Positions 62,706 to 64,000 of a stretch of DNA of 64,000 nt are shown in pieces (the stretch's first letter is position 1; each line of letters starts with the position of its first letter). A model generated the notes under the pieces. It searched no databases. It had not been told where the DNA came from and was given only the letters and a program-made list of their open reading frames with translations. The DNA is taken from the NCBI RefSeq assembly GCF_002018875.1, contig NZ_MVOL01000005.1:124001-188000 (forward strand), given 5' to 3'. The stretch is from Pseudomonas sp. MF4836 (GTDB lineage Bacteria > Pseudomonadota > Gammaproteobacteria > Pseudomonadales > Pseudomonadaceae). The position numbers and the translations under genes were made by a program.

Positions 62706-63491
62706 TCAGCCTTCCGCCAGGGCCAACCGCTCGCGGCTTACGGGGACTTTTTCCTGCTGCATACAACGCTCCAGGAACAGGTACATGTAGTCGTAGCTCT
62801 TGCACACAGCCTGGCGCAACTCGACCTGCAACGCCTTGCTCGGATTCTGGCCGGCCAGGGTGCAGATGATTTCCAGTGCTTCCCATGGATGGGCGTCGTC
62901 GTACTGGGCATGCATCTTCAACCACTTCATGGCGCGCTTGCGGTCCTCTTCAGGAAAGGCCGCGGCGTATAGGCCATTGGAACAGACCAGCGCAGACCAC
63001 TCGCCCGTCGCACCTTCGATCGCATAGTTGGTGGCAGCAATCGCCACGATCAGGGAGTCAGAGGAACTGGTATGCCAGCACCAGTGGCTCAAGGCGTGCA
63101 ATTCGGGCGGCACTTGTTGCGCCTGCAAGTCCTCCAGGCTGACGCCATGGGCTCGACTCCAATGCACCCAGTAATCGGCATGGTTGAGCTCGACGCGAAT
63201 ATTGCGCATCAGCCAGCGTCGCGCCATGTCCTCGCCCGGATGGCGGGCAAAGCGGGTCTTGGTCAGGTTTTGCGCCATGTACAAAGCAAACTGCTCGACC
63301 ACCGGCCAACCGCCAATAAGGTATTGGCGCATGGTCTTGGCACTGAGTTTGTTGTCACGCATGCGCTGATACAGTTCGTGTTCGACTACACGGCGCTTGC
63401 TCTCGCTGCAATCCTGGATCAGTTGCTGAGCCCAGGCGGGGTAACTTGCGGCTTCCATGAGCGGGCCGGTTCGGTTGAAGGTGTCAATCAC
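62706..63491 (-). CDS. TenA/PqqC-like haem-oxygenase-fold protein
   Basis: A 261-residue all-helical protein starting MIDTFNRTGPLMEAASYPAW from a GTG codon at 63491 with AGGAG seven bases upstream. The fold is like TenA/PqqC and iron-containing redox enzymes. Conserved-looking polar segments are VEHELYQRMRDNKLSAKTMRQYL, LMRNIRVELNHADYWVHW near residue 96, and KMHAQYDDAHPWEALEI near residue 195, with His and Glu residues that could hold a metal. Database names for such genes are often TenA-family regulator, but no DNA-binding part is visible. The substrate is unknown. It lies 45 bases from the EAL gene on the same strand. Confidence 0.78.
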   Translation of the reverse strand: MIDTFNRTGPLMEAASYPAWAQQLIQDCSESKRRVVEHELYQRMRDNKLSAKTMRQYLIGGWPVVEQFALYMAQNLTKTRFARHPGEDMARRWLMRNIRVELNHADYWVHWSRAHGVSLEDLQAQQVPPELHALSHWCWHTSSSDSLIVAIAATNYAIEGATGEWSALVCSNGLYAAAFPEEDRKRAMKWLKMHAQYDDAHPWEALEIICTLAGQNPSKALQVELRQAVCKSYDYMYLFLERCMQQEKVPVSRERLALAEG

Positions 63492-63536
63492 TGTCGGGCT
63501 CCTTTTGAGTGTGATTCATACTGATCAACAAAGGTT

Positions 63537-64000
63537 TCAACGGAACGTGCCGGGCGCCTTGAACAACAGCGGCTGCGCTCGTGGTGGTCGACACTGCAGA
63601 CTGTCACAGGTGAACAATTGCGGGCGTTCGATGATGTAGCCCTGAGCAAAATCCACACCGATTTCGAGCAACGCCTGCTCGATCTGCGGTGTTTCGACAA
63701 ACTCGGCAATGGTGCGTTTACCCATGACATGGCCGATGTGATTGATCACTTCGACCATGGCGCGGTTAATCGGGTCGTCCAGCATATCCTTTACGAAACT
63801 TCCATCGATCTTCAAGAAGTCTACAGGCAAATGTTTGAGATAAGCGAATGAGGACATGCCCGCACAAAAGTCATCCAGGGAGAAGTGACAACCCAACCCT
63901 TTGAGTTCATTAATAAAACGAATCGCGCTACCCAGATTGGCAATAGCGCTGGTTTCGGTGATTTCAAAACAGATCATCGCCGGCGGTATGGCGTAGCGGG
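63537..64000 (-). CDS. EAL domain protein (partial, N-terminus outside window)
   Basis: Only the last about 154 codons are inside the window. They form the second half of an EAL cyclic-di-GMP phosphodiesterase domain: MICFEITETSAIANLGSA (Glu ligand), CHFSLDDFCAGMSSFAYLKHL (Asp-Asp and catalytic loop), VDFLKIDGSFVKDM (Lys), TIAEFVETPQIEQAL (Glu) and FAQGYIIERPQLF. The key acid residues are present, so activity is likely. The start and any GGDEF or PAS domains lie beyond the window. Confidence 0.9.
   Translation of the reverse strand, partial: RYAIPPAMICFEITETSAIANLGSAIRFINELKGLGCHFSLDDFCAGMSSFAYLKHLPVDFLKIDGSFVKDMLDDPINRAMVEVINHIGHVMGKRTIAEFVETPQIEQALLEIGVDFAQGYIIERPQLFTCDSLQCRPPRAQPLLFKAPGTFR

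Noticed and set aside
1..64000. CRISPR arrays, tRNA or rRNA genes, transposases, integrases
   Set aside because: None was recognised; no regularly spaced repeats, cloverleaf arms or mobile-element proteins were seen.

Overview
The window is a stretch of chromosome from a Pseudomonas of the fluorescens group (Gammaproteobacteria). The evidence is high GC content, an 83-residue OprI lipoprotein, the tesA / YbbAP-type divergon, a fused tyrA-aroA gene, the order serC-pheA-hisC-tyrA/aroA-cmk-rpsA-ihfB, and wbpM next to a comEA-like gene. Almost every base is coding. About 60 genes were found, two of them cut by the window edges (a 5'-nucleotidase at the left and an EAL protein at the right). No rRNA, tRNA, CRISPR array, prophage or insertion sequence was seen.

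Left part, 1-10.8 kb: housekeeping genes. They are a 5'-nucleotidase, a ketopantoate-reductase-like enzyme, a thioredoxin-like protein, a PilZ-like protein, a Tyr-type DAHP synthase, a small GNAT, oprI facing an L,D-transpeptidase, tesA divergent from an ABC exporter pair, and greB. From 10.8 to 16.9 kb lies a visibly AT-richer insert. It holds one 633-residue coiled-coil protein of unknown function on the minus strand and, divergently, a three-gene GldA/GldF/GldG-like ABC system whose ATPase has altered signature and switch motifs. An orphan LuxR-type response regulator follows. This block is the best candidate for an undescribed system.

Middle, 17.8-39.8 kb: a DoxX protein, an MltF-like transglycosylase, TatD, a chemoreceptor, a TesB-like thioesterase, a CHAD protein, a small lipoprotein and a patatin-like lipase. 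Then comes a complete kdpFABCDE potassium locus on the minus strand, with 11-bp-phased repeats in front of it. Divergent from kdp is an ethanolamine-type permease followed by a DUF2897 peptide, a DUF1989 enzyme, an FCD-type GntR regulator with a palindrome in its leader, a TetR regulator and a ComEA-like protein.

Right part, 39.8-64 kb: a three-gene O-antigen initiation module (wbpM, wbpL and a WbpV-like epimerase/reductase) sits where larger O-antigen clusters lie in other pseudomonads. It is followed by ihfB, a small Cys-rich lipoprotein, rpsA, cmk and the aromatic supraoperon, then gyrA, mtnA divergent from an MTA/SAH-deaminase gene, ubiG, a MupP-type phosphatase, a YciK-type dehydrogenase, a diguanylate cyclase, a haem-oxygenase-fold protein and the EAL fragment. 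The aromatic genes form one flow: DAHP synthase at 2.6 kb, then AroA, PheA, TyrA and HisC at 48-52 kb, with serC, cmk and rpsA in the same transcription unit. Function calls come from recognising protein families by eye; no database search was run.
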